Shown here one piece after another: positions 18,286-25,783 of a stretch of 64,000 bases of DNA (position 1 is its first letter; the number at the start of each line of letters is the position of its first letter). The stretch is from Paracoccaceae bacterium (GTDB lineage Bacteria; Pseudomonadota; Alphaproteobacteria; Rhodobacterales; Rhodobacteraceae). Under the pieces are notes generated by a model that ran no database searches, had not been told where the DNA came from, and saw only the letters and a list, made by a program, of their open reading frames with translations. The stretch covers positions 7,975-71,974 of the forward strand of contig JAFIEC010000418.1 in assembly GCA_020832725.1 (NCBI GenBank), written 5' to 3'. The position numbers and the translations under genes were made by a program.

Positions 18286-18798
18286 ATGAGCAAGCGGCAG
18301 ATCAAGGCGGTTCTGCATCGCACGGCGCTGTGTGCGCTGGTCTGGCTGGCGTTGACACGCGCCGACCCGGGCGCTTTTGCGCCCGGTGTGGCGGTGGTGG
18401 CGGCGGCGGTCTGGCTCAGCCTGCGGCTGCTGCCCGCGCGGCACCCGCTGGCGTTGTGGCGGCTGGCGCTGCACCTGCCACGGTTCCTGGCGGGATCGGT
18501 CACTGGCGGGCTGGACGTGGCGCGCCGCGCATTGTCGCGCGACATGGGGTTGCGACCGGGCTGGATTTCCCTGCGCGCCGACCTGCCACCCGGCGGGCGC
18601 GTCGCGCTGGGGTGCGAGGTCTCGCTCATGCCCGGCACGCTCGCCGCCGGATCGCGCGCCGACGGGAGGCTGCTGGTGCATGTGCTGGACACCGAAGCCG
18701 GGTTCGAGCGGATGCTGGGCCGCGAGGCGCAGGCGCTGGCGCGGATTGCCGAACTGGAGCACTCGGCCTCATCCCCGGGCGGTGGGGACCAAGCATGA
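18286..18798 (+). CDS. mnhE: Mrp-type cation/proton antiporter subunit E
   Basis: Small membrane protein of 170 aa with two N-terminal hydrophobic segments (TALCALVWLALT and FAPGVAVVAAAVWLSLRLLP). A MnhE-type cytoplasmic domain contains SLMPGTLAAGS, close to the family motif SLTPGT, and LLVHVLDTE. MnhE is the first gene here of an eight-gene antiporter complex; in Mrp systems it is needed for assembly and Na+(or K+)/H+ exchange. The ATG at 18286 gives the family-like opening MSKRQIKAVLHRTALC. Its stop overlaps the mnhF start by 4 bases. Confidence 0.88.
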   Translation: MSKRQIKAVLHRTALCALVWLALTRADPGAFAPGVAVVAAAVWLSLRLLPARHPLALWRLALHLPRFLAGSVTGGLDVARRALSRDMGLRPGWISLRADLPPGGRVALGCEVSLMPGTLAAGSRADGRLLVHVLDTEAGFERMLGREAQALARIAELEHSASSPGGGDQA

Positions 18799-19136
18799 GC
18801 GGCTGGCTGGGCGGCTGGCTTCTGCTTTGCGCGGCGGGCGTGCTGGCCACGCTGGGCGCGGCGTTGTGGCGGGTCTGGCGCGGCCCGGCGCGGGCCGACC
18901 GGATGATGGCGGCGCAACTCGTGGGCACCGGGGGCGTGGCGGTGCTGTTGCTGCTGGCCCCTGCGCAGGGCTGGGCGGCGCTGGACGTGGCGCTGGTGCT
19001 GGCCATTCTGGCCGCGTTGGCGGCCGTGGGCTTCGTCAAGGCCAGCACCCCTGACGGTGCGGGCGCCCCCGAAGAGGCGGACGCCCCCGCCGACCCGGCG
19101 ACCGACAGCGCGCGGGGCGACCGCGATGTGGCTTGA
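18795..19136 (+). CDS. mnhF: Mrp-type cation/proton antiporter subunit F
   Basis: MnhF/MrpF-type subunit, 113 aa, with three hydrophobic segments and the family loop WRGPARADRMMAAQLVGTGGVAV. The last 30 or so residues form a charged, disordered acidic tail (GAPEEADAPADPATDSARGD), longer than usual. It overlaps mnhE by 4 bases and mnhG by 11. In the Mrp family subunit F is one of the small membrane proteins that complete the antiporter module. Confidence 0.88.
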   Translation: MSGWLGGWLLLCAAGVLATLGAALWRVWRGPARADRMMAAQLVGTGGVAVLLLLAPAQGWAALDVALVLAILAALAAVGFVKASTPDGAGAPEEADAPADPATDSARGDRDVA

Positions 19137-19434
19137 CCTGTCCAGTTTCGCGCTGACCGCGCTGGGGCTGTTCTTCTTTGTCGCGGGCACGGCGGGGTTG
19201 TTGCGCTTCCCTGATACTTTCAGCCGCCTGCACGCGCTGACCAAAGCCGACAACCTCGGGCTGGGTTGTGTGGCGCTGGGGGTGGCATTGCAGGCGGCGC
19301 ACTGGACCGATGTGCTGAAGCTCGCGCTGATCTGGGCGCTGGCGCTGCTGGCGGCGGGGACGGTGGCGCAACTGGTGGCCCGCGCGGCGCTGTCGGAGCC
19401 GCGCGCGCGCAAGCGCGCAGGTGAGCGGCCATGA
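19126..19434 (+). CDS. mnhG: Mrp-type cation/proton antiporter subunit G
   Basis: MnhG/MrpG-type subunit, 102 aa, with three membrane segments. It has the family signature GTAGLLRFPDTFSRLHALTKADNLG, clear for MnhG. The ATG at 19126 lies inside the end of mnhF, an 11-base overlap that implies coupled translation. The stop overlaps the next start by 4 bases (ATGA). Confidence 0.9.
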   Translation: MWLDLSSFALTALGLFFFVAGTAGLLRFPDTFSRLHALTKADNLGLGCVALGVALQAAHWTDVLKLALIWALALLAAGTVAQLVARAALSEPRARKRAGERP

Positions 19435-20447
19435 CCGGGACCATGACCGGGGCAGCGGCGCTGCTTCTGGACCTGCTGCTGGTGGCGCTGGTGGCCTTTG
19501 CAGGCTGGGCGGCGCTGGCGGGGCGGGGGGTGTTCCGCGCGGTGGTGTTCTTCATCGCCTACGGTCTGCTGGTGGCGCTGGGCTGGGTGCGGCTGGGCGC
19601 GGTGAACGTGGCGCTGGCCGAGGCTGCGATCGGCGCCGGGCTGACCGGGGTGCTGCTGCTGGCCACGGTGGGGCGGCTGGAACGCGCAGGCGCGGCGCGC
19701 GACGTGCCGCCGGTGCGCGGCGCGGCGGCCTGGGTGCCCGCGCTGGCGGGGCTGGGCGTGACCGGCGCGCTGGTCTGGGCCTGGTTCGCGCTGCCGCTGC
19801 CCGAATCCCCGGGCCCGGCGCTGGCCGAGGCGCTGCCGCGCTCGGGCGTTGAAAACCCGGTGACGGCGGTGCTGCTCAACTTCCGGTCCTGGGACACGCT
19901 GCTGGAGGCGATCGTGCTGCTGGCCGCGCTGCTGGGTGTCTGGATGCTGGGGCGCGATGGTGACTGGGACGCGCCGCTGGGCCTGCGCCAGCATGTGCGG
20001 CCGGGCGGGGTGATGGCGGGCTTTGGCCGCGTGCTGCCGCCGCTGGGCCTGCTGGTCGGGGTCTGGCTTCTGTGGGCGGGCGCCGATGCGCCGGGGGGCG
20101 CGTTTCAGGGCGGCACGGTGCTGGCGGCGGTGATCGTGGTGGCGCTGATGGCGGGCGTGGCCACGCCGCCGGGGGTGAGCGCGCTGCCCCTGCGCGCCGC
20201 ACTGGTACTGGGCCCGGGGGTGTTCCTGGGCGCGGGGGGGGTGCTGGCGGCGCTGGGGGGCGGGTTCCTGACCTTGCCCGAGGCGCAGGCGAAAGTGGTG
20301 ATCGTGGCGATCGAAGCCGCGCTGACCCTGTCCATCGCGGTCACGCTGGCGGGGTTGGTGCTGGGCCCGCCGACGGCGGCGAACGGCACGGCAGAGGGGG
20401 GCGCAGAGCCGAACGCGAACGGCCCGGCGGCAGGGAGGCGCGCATGA
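19431..20447 (+). CDS. mnhB: Fused MbhD/DUF4040-MnhB antiporter subunit
   Basis: A 338-aa fusion. Residues about 1-90 form three hydrophobic helices with RGVFRAVVFFIAYGLLVALGWVRLGAVNVALAEAAIGAGLTG, the DUF4040/MbhD domain that in canonical MrpA is the C-terminal end. A linker segment resembling MbhE follows (PVTAVLLNFRSWDTLLEA). The MnhB domain then begins around GVLPPLGLLVGVW-type sequence with WLLWAGADAPGGAFQGGTVLAA. A separate long MnhA is absent from the operon, so this fusion supplies the MrpA C-terminal and MrpB functions together. It overlaps mnhG and mnhC by 4 bases each. Confidence 0.82.
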   Translation: MTGTMTGAAALLLDLLLVALVAFAGWAALAGRGVFRAVVFFIAYGLLVALGWVRLGAVNVALAEAAIGAGLTGVLLLATVGRLERAGAARDVPPVRGAAAWVPALAGLGVTGALVWAWFALPLPESPGPALAEALPRSGVENPVTAVLLNFRSWDTLLEAIVLLAALLGVWMLGRDGDWDAPLGLRQHVRPGGVMAGFGRVLPPLGLLVGVWLLWAGADAPGGAFQGGTVLAAVIVVALMAGVATPPGVSALPLRAALVLGPGVFLGAGGVLAALGGGFLTLPEAQAKVVIVAIEAALTLSIAVTLAGLVLGPPTAANGTAEGGAEPNANGPAAGRRA

Positions 20448-20830
20448 CCGGGGCCGAAACCTTCCTGCCCGCCGCCCATGGCGCCGACGTCTATGCGCTG
20501 GGGGGCGCGGTGCTGGTGGGTCTTGGCGTCTGGGGGCTGCTGGCGCTGCGGCATCTGTTGCGCCGAGTGGTGGCGTTCAACGTCATCGGCTCGGGCATCT
20601 TCCTGTTCTTTGGCGCCATTGCCGCGCGCGGCGGAGGCGCGCCGGACCCGGTGCCGCAGGCGCTGATCATCACCGGGATCGTGGTGGCGCTGTCGGCCAG
20701 CGCGCTGGCGGTGACGCTGGTCGCCGCTCTGGCGCAGCGGCGCGGCGGCGCGGTGCTGCCGGGCGAGGGGCGCCAGCCCCCCGAGGCGCCGACCGCGACG
20801 CCCCCCGCTGCGGGCCGGGCCGAAGGGTGA
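20444..20830 (+). CDS. mnhC: Mrp-type antiporter subunit C (NuoK-like)
   Basis: NuoK/MnhC-family membrane protein, 128 aa, with three transmembrane helices. Helix 2 includes VAFNVIGSGIFLFFGAIAAR, and DPVPQALIITGIVVALSASALAVTLVAAL is the family's strongest signature. The tail is disordered and Pro/Ala rich. In the complex it lies between MnhB and the large antiporter-like subunits. Its start overlaps the previous stop by 4 bases, and the next gene begins with GTG inside its stop codon. Confidence 0.88.
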   Translation: MTGAETFLPAAHGADVYALGGAVLVGLGVWGLLALRHLLRRVVAFNVIGSGIFLFFGAIAARGGGAPDPVPQALIITGIVVALSASALAVTLVAALAQRRGGAVLPGEGRQPPEAPTATPPAAGRAEG

Positions 20831-22293
20831 GCGCGCTGGTCCTCCTTCTGGTGCTGCCGCTGGCGGCGGCGCTGGCGACACTGCTCGCCCCGCGCGCGGC
20901 CCCCGCGCTGACGCTGGGCAGCGCGGCAGCGGGGGTGGGCGCAGCGCTGCGGCTGGCGCAGACGGTCGCGCAGGACGGCGTGCAGGCCATCGCGCTGGCG
21001 GGCTGGGCGCCGCCGCTGGGGATCACGGTGGCCGCCGACGGGCTGGCGGCGGCGTTCGTGCTGATGACGGCGCTGGTGATGCTGGCGGTGGCGCTGGCCG
21101 CAAAGGTGGACCTGGCGCCCGGCCGGGCGGGGGCGCGCGTGGCCTTCGGCTTCTGGCCCATCGCGCTGCTGCTCTGGGGGGCGCTGAACGCGGTGTTCCT
21201 GTCGCGCGACCTGTTCAACCTCTATGTCGGAATCGAGTTGCTGACGCTCGCGGCGGTGGCGCTGGTGGCGCTTTCGGGCAAGCCGGGCGCGCTGGTCGCG
21301 GCGATGCGCTACATGATCTTCGCGCTGGCCGGGTCGCTGCTGTATCTGCTGGGCGTGGTGCTGGTCTACGGGGGGCATGGCACGCTGGACGTGGGCCTGC
21401 TGGCCGCCCGCACCCCGGCTGCGACGGACGCGCTGGCGCTGGCGCTGATGAGCGCGGGGCTTGCCGCCAAGACGGCGCTGTTTCCGTTCCATGTCTGGCT
21501 GCCCCCGGCGCATGCGGGCGCGCCTGCACCGGCCTCGGCGATGCTCTCGGGGCTGGTGCCAAAGGCCTCGTTCGTGATCCTGATCCGGCTGGGGTTCGAG
21601 GCGATGCCGGATCAGGCGGGTGCCGGGGCGCTGTTGCTGCTGGGCCTGATGGGCGCGGCGGCGGTGATCTGGGGCAGCCTGCGGGCGCTGTCGCAGCCGC
21701 GGCTGAAGCTTATCGTCGCCTATTCGACGGTGGCGCAACTGGGCTACTTGTTCCTGGTCTTCCCGCTGGCGGGGGGCGATGGCGCGGCGCAGCCCTGGGC
21801 GGCCGGGGCCTGGACCGGGGCGATGTTTCAGGCGCTGTCGCACGGGCTGGCCAAGGCGGCAATGTTCCTGTGCGCGGGGCTGTGGGTCATGGCCGCCGGG
21901 GGGGACCGGCTGACGGACCTGCGCGGGCTGGCGCGGCCGATGCCGATGACTGCCATGGCCTTTGGCCTTGCGGCGGTGACGCTGATGGGGCTGCCGCCCT
22001 CGGGCGGGTTCACGGCCAAGTATCTGATGATGACCGCCGCCTTTGCCTCGGGGCAATGGGGCTGGGCGCTGGTGCTGGCCGGGGGCGGGCTGCTGGCGGC
22101 GGGCTATCTGTATCGCCCGATGGCCGAGGTTTTCGCCCGCGACTGTCCGGTCACGCCGCAGCCGGTGGCGCGTGCCTGGCAGGCGGTGCCGCTGGCACTG
22201 GCGCTGGCGGCGATCGTGCTGGGCCTGATCTCGGCACCGCCCTTCGATCTGCTGCAGGTCGGGCGCCCCGCGGCGGCGGAGGTGGGGCTGTGA
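20827..22293 (+). CDS. mnhD: Mrp antiporter subunit D (NuoL/M/N-like), first copy
   Basis: Large proton-translocating subunit, 488 aa, about 14 helices, starting at a GTG that overlaps the mnhC stop. Residues important in the family are present: the TM5 glutamate in NLYVGIELLTLAAVAL, the TM7 lysine in GLAAKTALFPFHVWLPPAH, and the TM8 lysine in LSGLVPKASFVILIRL. LKLIVAYSTVAQLGYL and FTAKYLMMTAAF are also conserved. This is the most canonical MnhD of the three homologues here. Downstream, a 163-base gap with a hairpin element precedes the next subunit. Confidence 0.9.
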   Translation: MSALVLLLVLPLAAALATLLAPRAAPALTLGSAAAGVGAALRLAQTVAQDGVQAIALAGWAPPLGITVAADGLAAAFVLMTALVMLAVALAAKVDLAPGRAGARVAFGFWPIALLLWGALNAVFLSRDLFNLYVGIELLTLAAVALVALSGKPGALVAAMRYMIFALAGSLLYLLGVVLVYGGHGTLDVGLLAARTPAATDALALALMSAGLAAKTALFPFHVWLPPAHAGAPAPASAMLSGLVPKASFVILIRLGFEAMPDQAGAGALLLLGLMGAAAVIWGSLRALSQPRLKLIVAYSTVAQLGYLFLVFPLAGGDGAAQPWAAGAWTGAMFQALSHGLAKAAMFLCAGLWVMAAGGDRLTDLRGLARPMPMTAMAFGLAAVTLMGLPPSGGFTAKYLMMTAAFASGQWGWALVLAGGGLLAAGYLYRPMAEVFARDCPVTPQPVARAWQAVPLALALAAIVLGLISAPPFDLLQVGRPAAAEVGL

Positions 22294-22331
22294 TCGACCT
22301 TTCCCGCCTCGCTTCAGATTGCGCGCATGAA

Positions 22332-22407
22332 GCGCCCTCGGGCCGCGCCCACCCACCCGCCCCTGCACGCCCCGAGGGCGCCTGCCCCTGCCGGGGGCAG
22401 GGGCAGG
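22332..22407 (+). repeat. Palindromic C-tract-loop element, copy 1, with second hairpin
   Basis: Arms GCGCCCTCGGG (22332-22342) and CCCGAGGGCGC (22371-22381) are perfect complements and enclose the core CCACCCACCCGCCCC (22349-22363). A second hairpin follows at once: 12-base arms 22381-22392 and 22396-22407 with a 3-base loop. It sits inside the antiporter operon, between two genes transcribed the same way, so it may lower or pause expression of the last two subunits. Confidence 0.85.
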
Positions 22408-22456
22408 GGGCGGCCTGTGAAGACGGGGTGCGCCGCGATCCTTGGCGGGCGGCGCC

Positions 22457-23920
22457 ATGACCGCATTCCTGCCCGTGGCGGTGCTGCTGTCTTCGCTGAT
22501 CCCGGCCGTCGTCACCTTCTTTCTGGATCAGGAGGCGCACCGGCTGCGCAACGCGCTGACCCTGGGGGGCGCGGTGCTGAAGCTGGCCCTTATCGTCGCC
22601 ATGCTGGTCGCGGTGGCGGGCGGCGCGGCCTATGAGGCGCGGCTGTCGCTGGCGCCCGGGCTCTATATCCTGCTCAGGCTGGATGCGGTGGCGCTGCTGT
22701 TCCTGTCGCTCTCGGCCGTGCTGTGGCTGCTGACCACCGTCTATGCCATCGCCTATTTCGGCACCAAGGCGGAGCTGTCGCGCTTCTTCGGCTTCTTCAG
22801 CCTCTGCGTCGCGGCCACCACCGGGCTGGCCATGTCCGGCACGCTGATTTCCTTCCTCATCTTCTTCGAGTTGCTGACGCTGTCGACCTGGCCGCTGGTC
22901 GCGCACAAGCAGGACCGCCCCTCGCTTTCGGCGGCGCGCAGCTACCTGTTCTATGCGCTGCCCGCCAGCGCGGCCCTGCTGATCGCCGTGATCTGGCTGG
23001 AAGCGGCCACCGGGCCGGTGGTGTTCATCGAGGCGGTGGATTTCGGCGCGCTGTCGGAAAACAGCCAGCGCGCCATCTTCGCGCTGTTCATGCTGGGCGT
23101 GGGCGTGAAGGCGGCGCTGGTGCCGCTGCACGGATGGTTGCCGGCGGCGATGGCGGCCCCCGCGCCGGTGTCGGCACTGCTGCATGCGGTGGCGGTGGTC
23201 AAGGCCGGGGCCTTTGGCGTGATCCGCGTGATCTATGACGTGTTCGGCCCCGAGCGGGTGGCGGCGTTGGGGGTCGGCGTGCCGCTGGCCGCGCTGGCTT
23301 CGGTCACCATCCTCTGGGGGTCGCTCCGGGCGCTGCAGCAGGACGAGATCAAGAAGCGTCTGGCCTTTTCCACCGTCAGTCAGGTCAGCTACATCGTGCT
23401 GGCCGCGGCGCTGGCCAGCCCGGCTGCGCTGGTGGGGGGGCTGGCGCATCTGGTGCATCAGGGGCTGATGAAGATCACGCTGTTCTTCTGCGCGGGCATC
23501 TATGACGAGCGCGCGGGCGTCAAGCGCATCGACGGGCTGGACGGGCTGGGGCGGCGCATGCCCTGGACCTCGACCGCGTTTTCCGTGGGCGCGCTGGGAA
23601 TGATCGGCCTGCCGCCGCTGGCGGGGTTCATCTCCAAGCTGTATCTCGGGCTTGGCGGGCTGGAAGCCGGTGCGCCCTGGGTGCTGGCGGTGCTGGCGGG
23701 ATCGACGCTGCTCAACGCGGCCTATTTCCTGCCGCTGCTGTATCGGCTGTGGATCGTGCCCGCGCGAGACGGCGCGGCGGGGGACGAGCGCGCGCCGGGG
23801 CTGTTGGCGCCTGCGGTGGTGACGGCGCTGGCTTCGGTCGCGGTCGGTGTGCTGGCAGCGAGCGCGCTCAGCCCGCTGAGTTGGGCCGACCTGATCGTTG
23901 CGCGGGGGTATCTGCGATGA
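22457..23920 (+). CDS. Mrp antiporter large subunit (NuoL/M/N-like), second copy
   Basis: Antiporter-like membrane subunit of 487 aa. The TM5 glutamate is in FFELLTLSTWPLVAHK, the TM7 lysine in GVGVKAALVPLHGWLPAAM, and the TM8 lysine in LLHAVAVVKAGAFGVIRV. The segment IKKRLAFSTVSQVSYIVLAA is typical. The HAVAVVKAG loop resembles the MrpA/NuoL type more than classic MrpD, so it may stand in for the MrpA pumping domain. The ATG at 22457 follows GGCGGGCGGCGCC and has no clear ribosome-binding site. Its stop overlaps the start of the third copy. Confidence 0.87.
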   Translation: MTAFLPVAVLLSSLIPAVVTFFLDQEAHRLRNALTLGGAVLKLALIVAMLVAVAGGAAYEARLSLAPGLYILLRLDAVALLFLSLSAVLWLLTTVYAIAYFGTKAELSRFFGFFSLCVAATTGLAMSGTLISFLIFFELLTLSTWPLVAHKQDRPSLSAARSYLFYALPASAALLIAVIWLEAATGPVVFIEAVDFGALSENSQRAIFALFMLGVGVKAALVPLHGWLPAAMAAPAPVSALLHAVAVVKAGAFGVIRVIYDVFGPERVAALGVGVPLAALASVTILWGSLRALQQDEIKKRLAFSTVSQVSYIVLAAALASPAALVGGLAHLVHQGLMKITLFFCAGIYDERAGVKRIDGLDGLGRRMPWTSTAFSVGALGMIGLPPLAGFISKLYLGLGGLEAGAPWVLAVLAGSTLLNAAYFLPLLYRLWIVPARDGAAGDERAPGLLAPAVVTALASVAVGVLAASALSPLSWADLIVARGYLR

Positions 23921-25554
23921 ATGCGCTTGTCACCGGGCCGGTCTGGCCGCTTCTGGTGCTGATCTGGCCGCTGCTGCTGGCGCTGGTGCCGGTGCTGCGG
24001 GCGGGGCGCGCGCATGCGCTGCAGGTGCTGCCCTTTGCGCCGCTGCCCGCGCTGGCGCTGGCGCTGGGGGGCGCGGGTGGCGTGACCGAGGCGCCGGACC
24101 TGCTGCTGGGCGTGGTGCTGGCAGCGGAACCGGCGGGCGTGCTGCTGCTGGGCGTCACGGCGCTGATCTGGGCCGTGGCAGGCTGGCAGGCGGCGCATAC
24201 GCTGGAGCCCGGCGCGCAGGCGGGCATCTTCGCAGGCTTCTGGGGCCTGACGCTGGCGGGGAACCTGGGCGTGTTCCTGGCCGCCGATGCGGTGACCTTC
24301 TACGTGGCCTTTGCCGCCGTGTCGCTGGCAGCCTGGTTCCTGGTCATCCACGACCGGACCGACGCGGCGCTGGCCGCCGGGCGGGTCTATATCGTCATGG
24401 CGGTGCTGGGCGAGGTGGCGCTGCTCATCGGCCTGATCCTGGGCGTGCAGGCGGCGGGGTCGATGCTGATCGCCGATATCCGCGCGGCCTGGGGGCAGGC
24501 ACCGGCGGTGGCGCCCTGGCTGTTGCTGGCGGGGTTCGGGATCAAGGCGGGGATGGTGCCCCTGCATGTCTGGCTGCCGCTGGCGCATCCGGCCGCCCCG
24601 GTGCCGGGGTCGGCGGTGCTGTCGGGCGCAATCGTCAAGGCGGGGCTGATCGGGGTGCTGCTGCTGCTGCCGCCCCAGACGGTCGGCGCTGCGCTGCTGG
24701 CGCTGGGGCTGGCCGGGGCCTTCGGCGCGGCGCTCTGGGGTCTGACGCAGACCGACGCAAAGGCGGTGCTGGCCTATTCCACGGTCAGCCAGATGGGCCT
24801 GATGCTGGCGCTGGCGGGCGCCGGGCAGGGGGCGGTGGCCTATTACGCCGCGCATCACGGGCTGGCGAAGGGGGCGCTGTTCCTGTCGGTGGGGGCGGTG
24901 CTGGCCGCAACGGGCCGCGCGCGGGTCGCCGCGCTGGCGGTGGCGGCGGTGGCCGCCGGATCGGTGGCCGGGCTGCCGCTTTCGGGGGGCGCGCTGGCCA
25001 AGGCCGCCGCCAAGCCGGGGCTGGCCGACTGGCTGGCCCAGGCGATCACCGCCAGCAGTGTCACCACGGCATTGGTCATGGGCTGGTTCCTGTGGCGGCT
25101 GCACCGCAGCGCATTGAAGAAATCCACCCGGGCGCCGGGCGTGCAGGTGGCGGCGGCGGCGGTCCTGACGCTGGCCGCGCTCGCCGCGCCCTGGGCGCTC
25201 TGGGCGGGCTGGGTCGACCTGCCGCCCGACTACGCGCTGGGCCGCGCCCCGGTGATCGAGGCGCTGGTGCCCGTGCTGGGGGGATTGGCGGTGCTGGCGC
25301 TGGTGCTGCGCCACCCGCCGCGCGCGCGCGCGCCCGGTGACCTGCTGCTGGTGCTGCCTCGGCTGCGGCTACGCTGGACCGAGGCGTGGGCAGTGCCCGG
25401 GTCGGCACTGCCGACCGCGTTCCGCAGCCAGCTTCACCGCAGCCTGCGCCGCGGGGCGGCGGCGCTGCGGCTGGTCGATGGCTGGGTCTGCCGCTGGCCG
25501 TTTACCGGAACGGTGCTGGTGGGGATGGCGCTGGTGCTGGTCTGGATCATGTAA
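23917..25554 (+). CDS. Mrp antiporter large subunit (NuoL/M/N-like), third divergent copy
   Basis: Third antiporter-like subunit, 545 aa. The TM7 lysine is kept in AGFGIKAGMVPLHVWLPLAH and the TM8 lysine in LSGAIVKAGLIGVLLLL; AVLAYSTVSQMGLMLALAG is present. At the TM5 site the sequence reads TFYVAFAAVSLAAW, so the conserved glutamate is replaced by alanine. The C-terminal extension of about 90 residues after VLRHPPRARAP contains one more hydrophobic segment at the end, WPFTGTVLVGMALVLVWIM. It overlaps the previous gene by 4 bases and is the last gene of the operon. Its exact role is unknown. Confidence 0.85.
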   Translation: MNALVTGPVWPLLVLIWPLLLALVPVLRAGRAHALQVLPFAPLPALALALGGAGGVTEAPDLLLGVVLAAEPAGVLLLGVTALIWAVAGWQAAHTLEPGAQAGIFAGFWGLTLAGNLGVFLAADAVTFYVAFAAVSLAAWFLVIHDRTDAALAAGRVYIVMAVLGEVALLIGLILGVQAAGSMLIADIRAAWGQAPAVAPWLLLAGFGIKAGMVPLHVWLPLAHPAAPVPGSAVLSGAIVKAGLIGVLLLLPPQTVGAALLALGLAGAFGAALWGLTQTDAKAVLAYSTVSQMGLMLALAGAGQGAVAYYAAHHGLAKGALFLSVGAVLAATGRARVAALAVAAVAAGSVAGLPLSGGALAKAAAKPGLADWLAQAITASSVTTALVMGWFLWRLHRSALKKSTRAPGVQVAAAAVLTLAALAAPWALWAGWVDLPPDYALGRAPVIEALVPVLGGLAVLALVLRHPPRARAPGDLLLVLPRLRLRWTEAWAVPGSALPTAFRSQLHRSLRRGAAALRLVDGWVCRWPFTGTVLVGMALVLVWIM

Positions 25555-25714
25555 GCCGCCCACCCCGTGCAGATACGCGCCGGGTGCTTGTTGCGGGCGG
25601 GGGGAGCAGCGCGCCGCCGCTCCCGTGTGGATCCGGTCAGGCCACGGCCGCAACGCAGGGTGACCGCTTGATCCTGCCCACTGCACGCGTGTTCCCGCAC
25701 GCCGGACAGACAAG

Positions 25715-25742
25715 AGCCGCCGCACCCATGGGCACGGCGGCT
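25715..25742. terminator. Bidirectional hairpin between antiporter operon and ftsH
   Basis: Arms AGCCGCCG (25715-25722) and CGGCGGCT (25735-25742) enclose the small palindrome CCCATGGG, followed by TTTCT on the plus strand and by a few T residues on the other strand. It lies in the 229-base gap between two convergent transcription units, the usual place for a shared terminator. Confidence 0.6.
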
Positions 25743-25783
25743 TTCTGCCCTGTGCGTCGGCGCCCGGAAAGCGGCGCGCCGCA

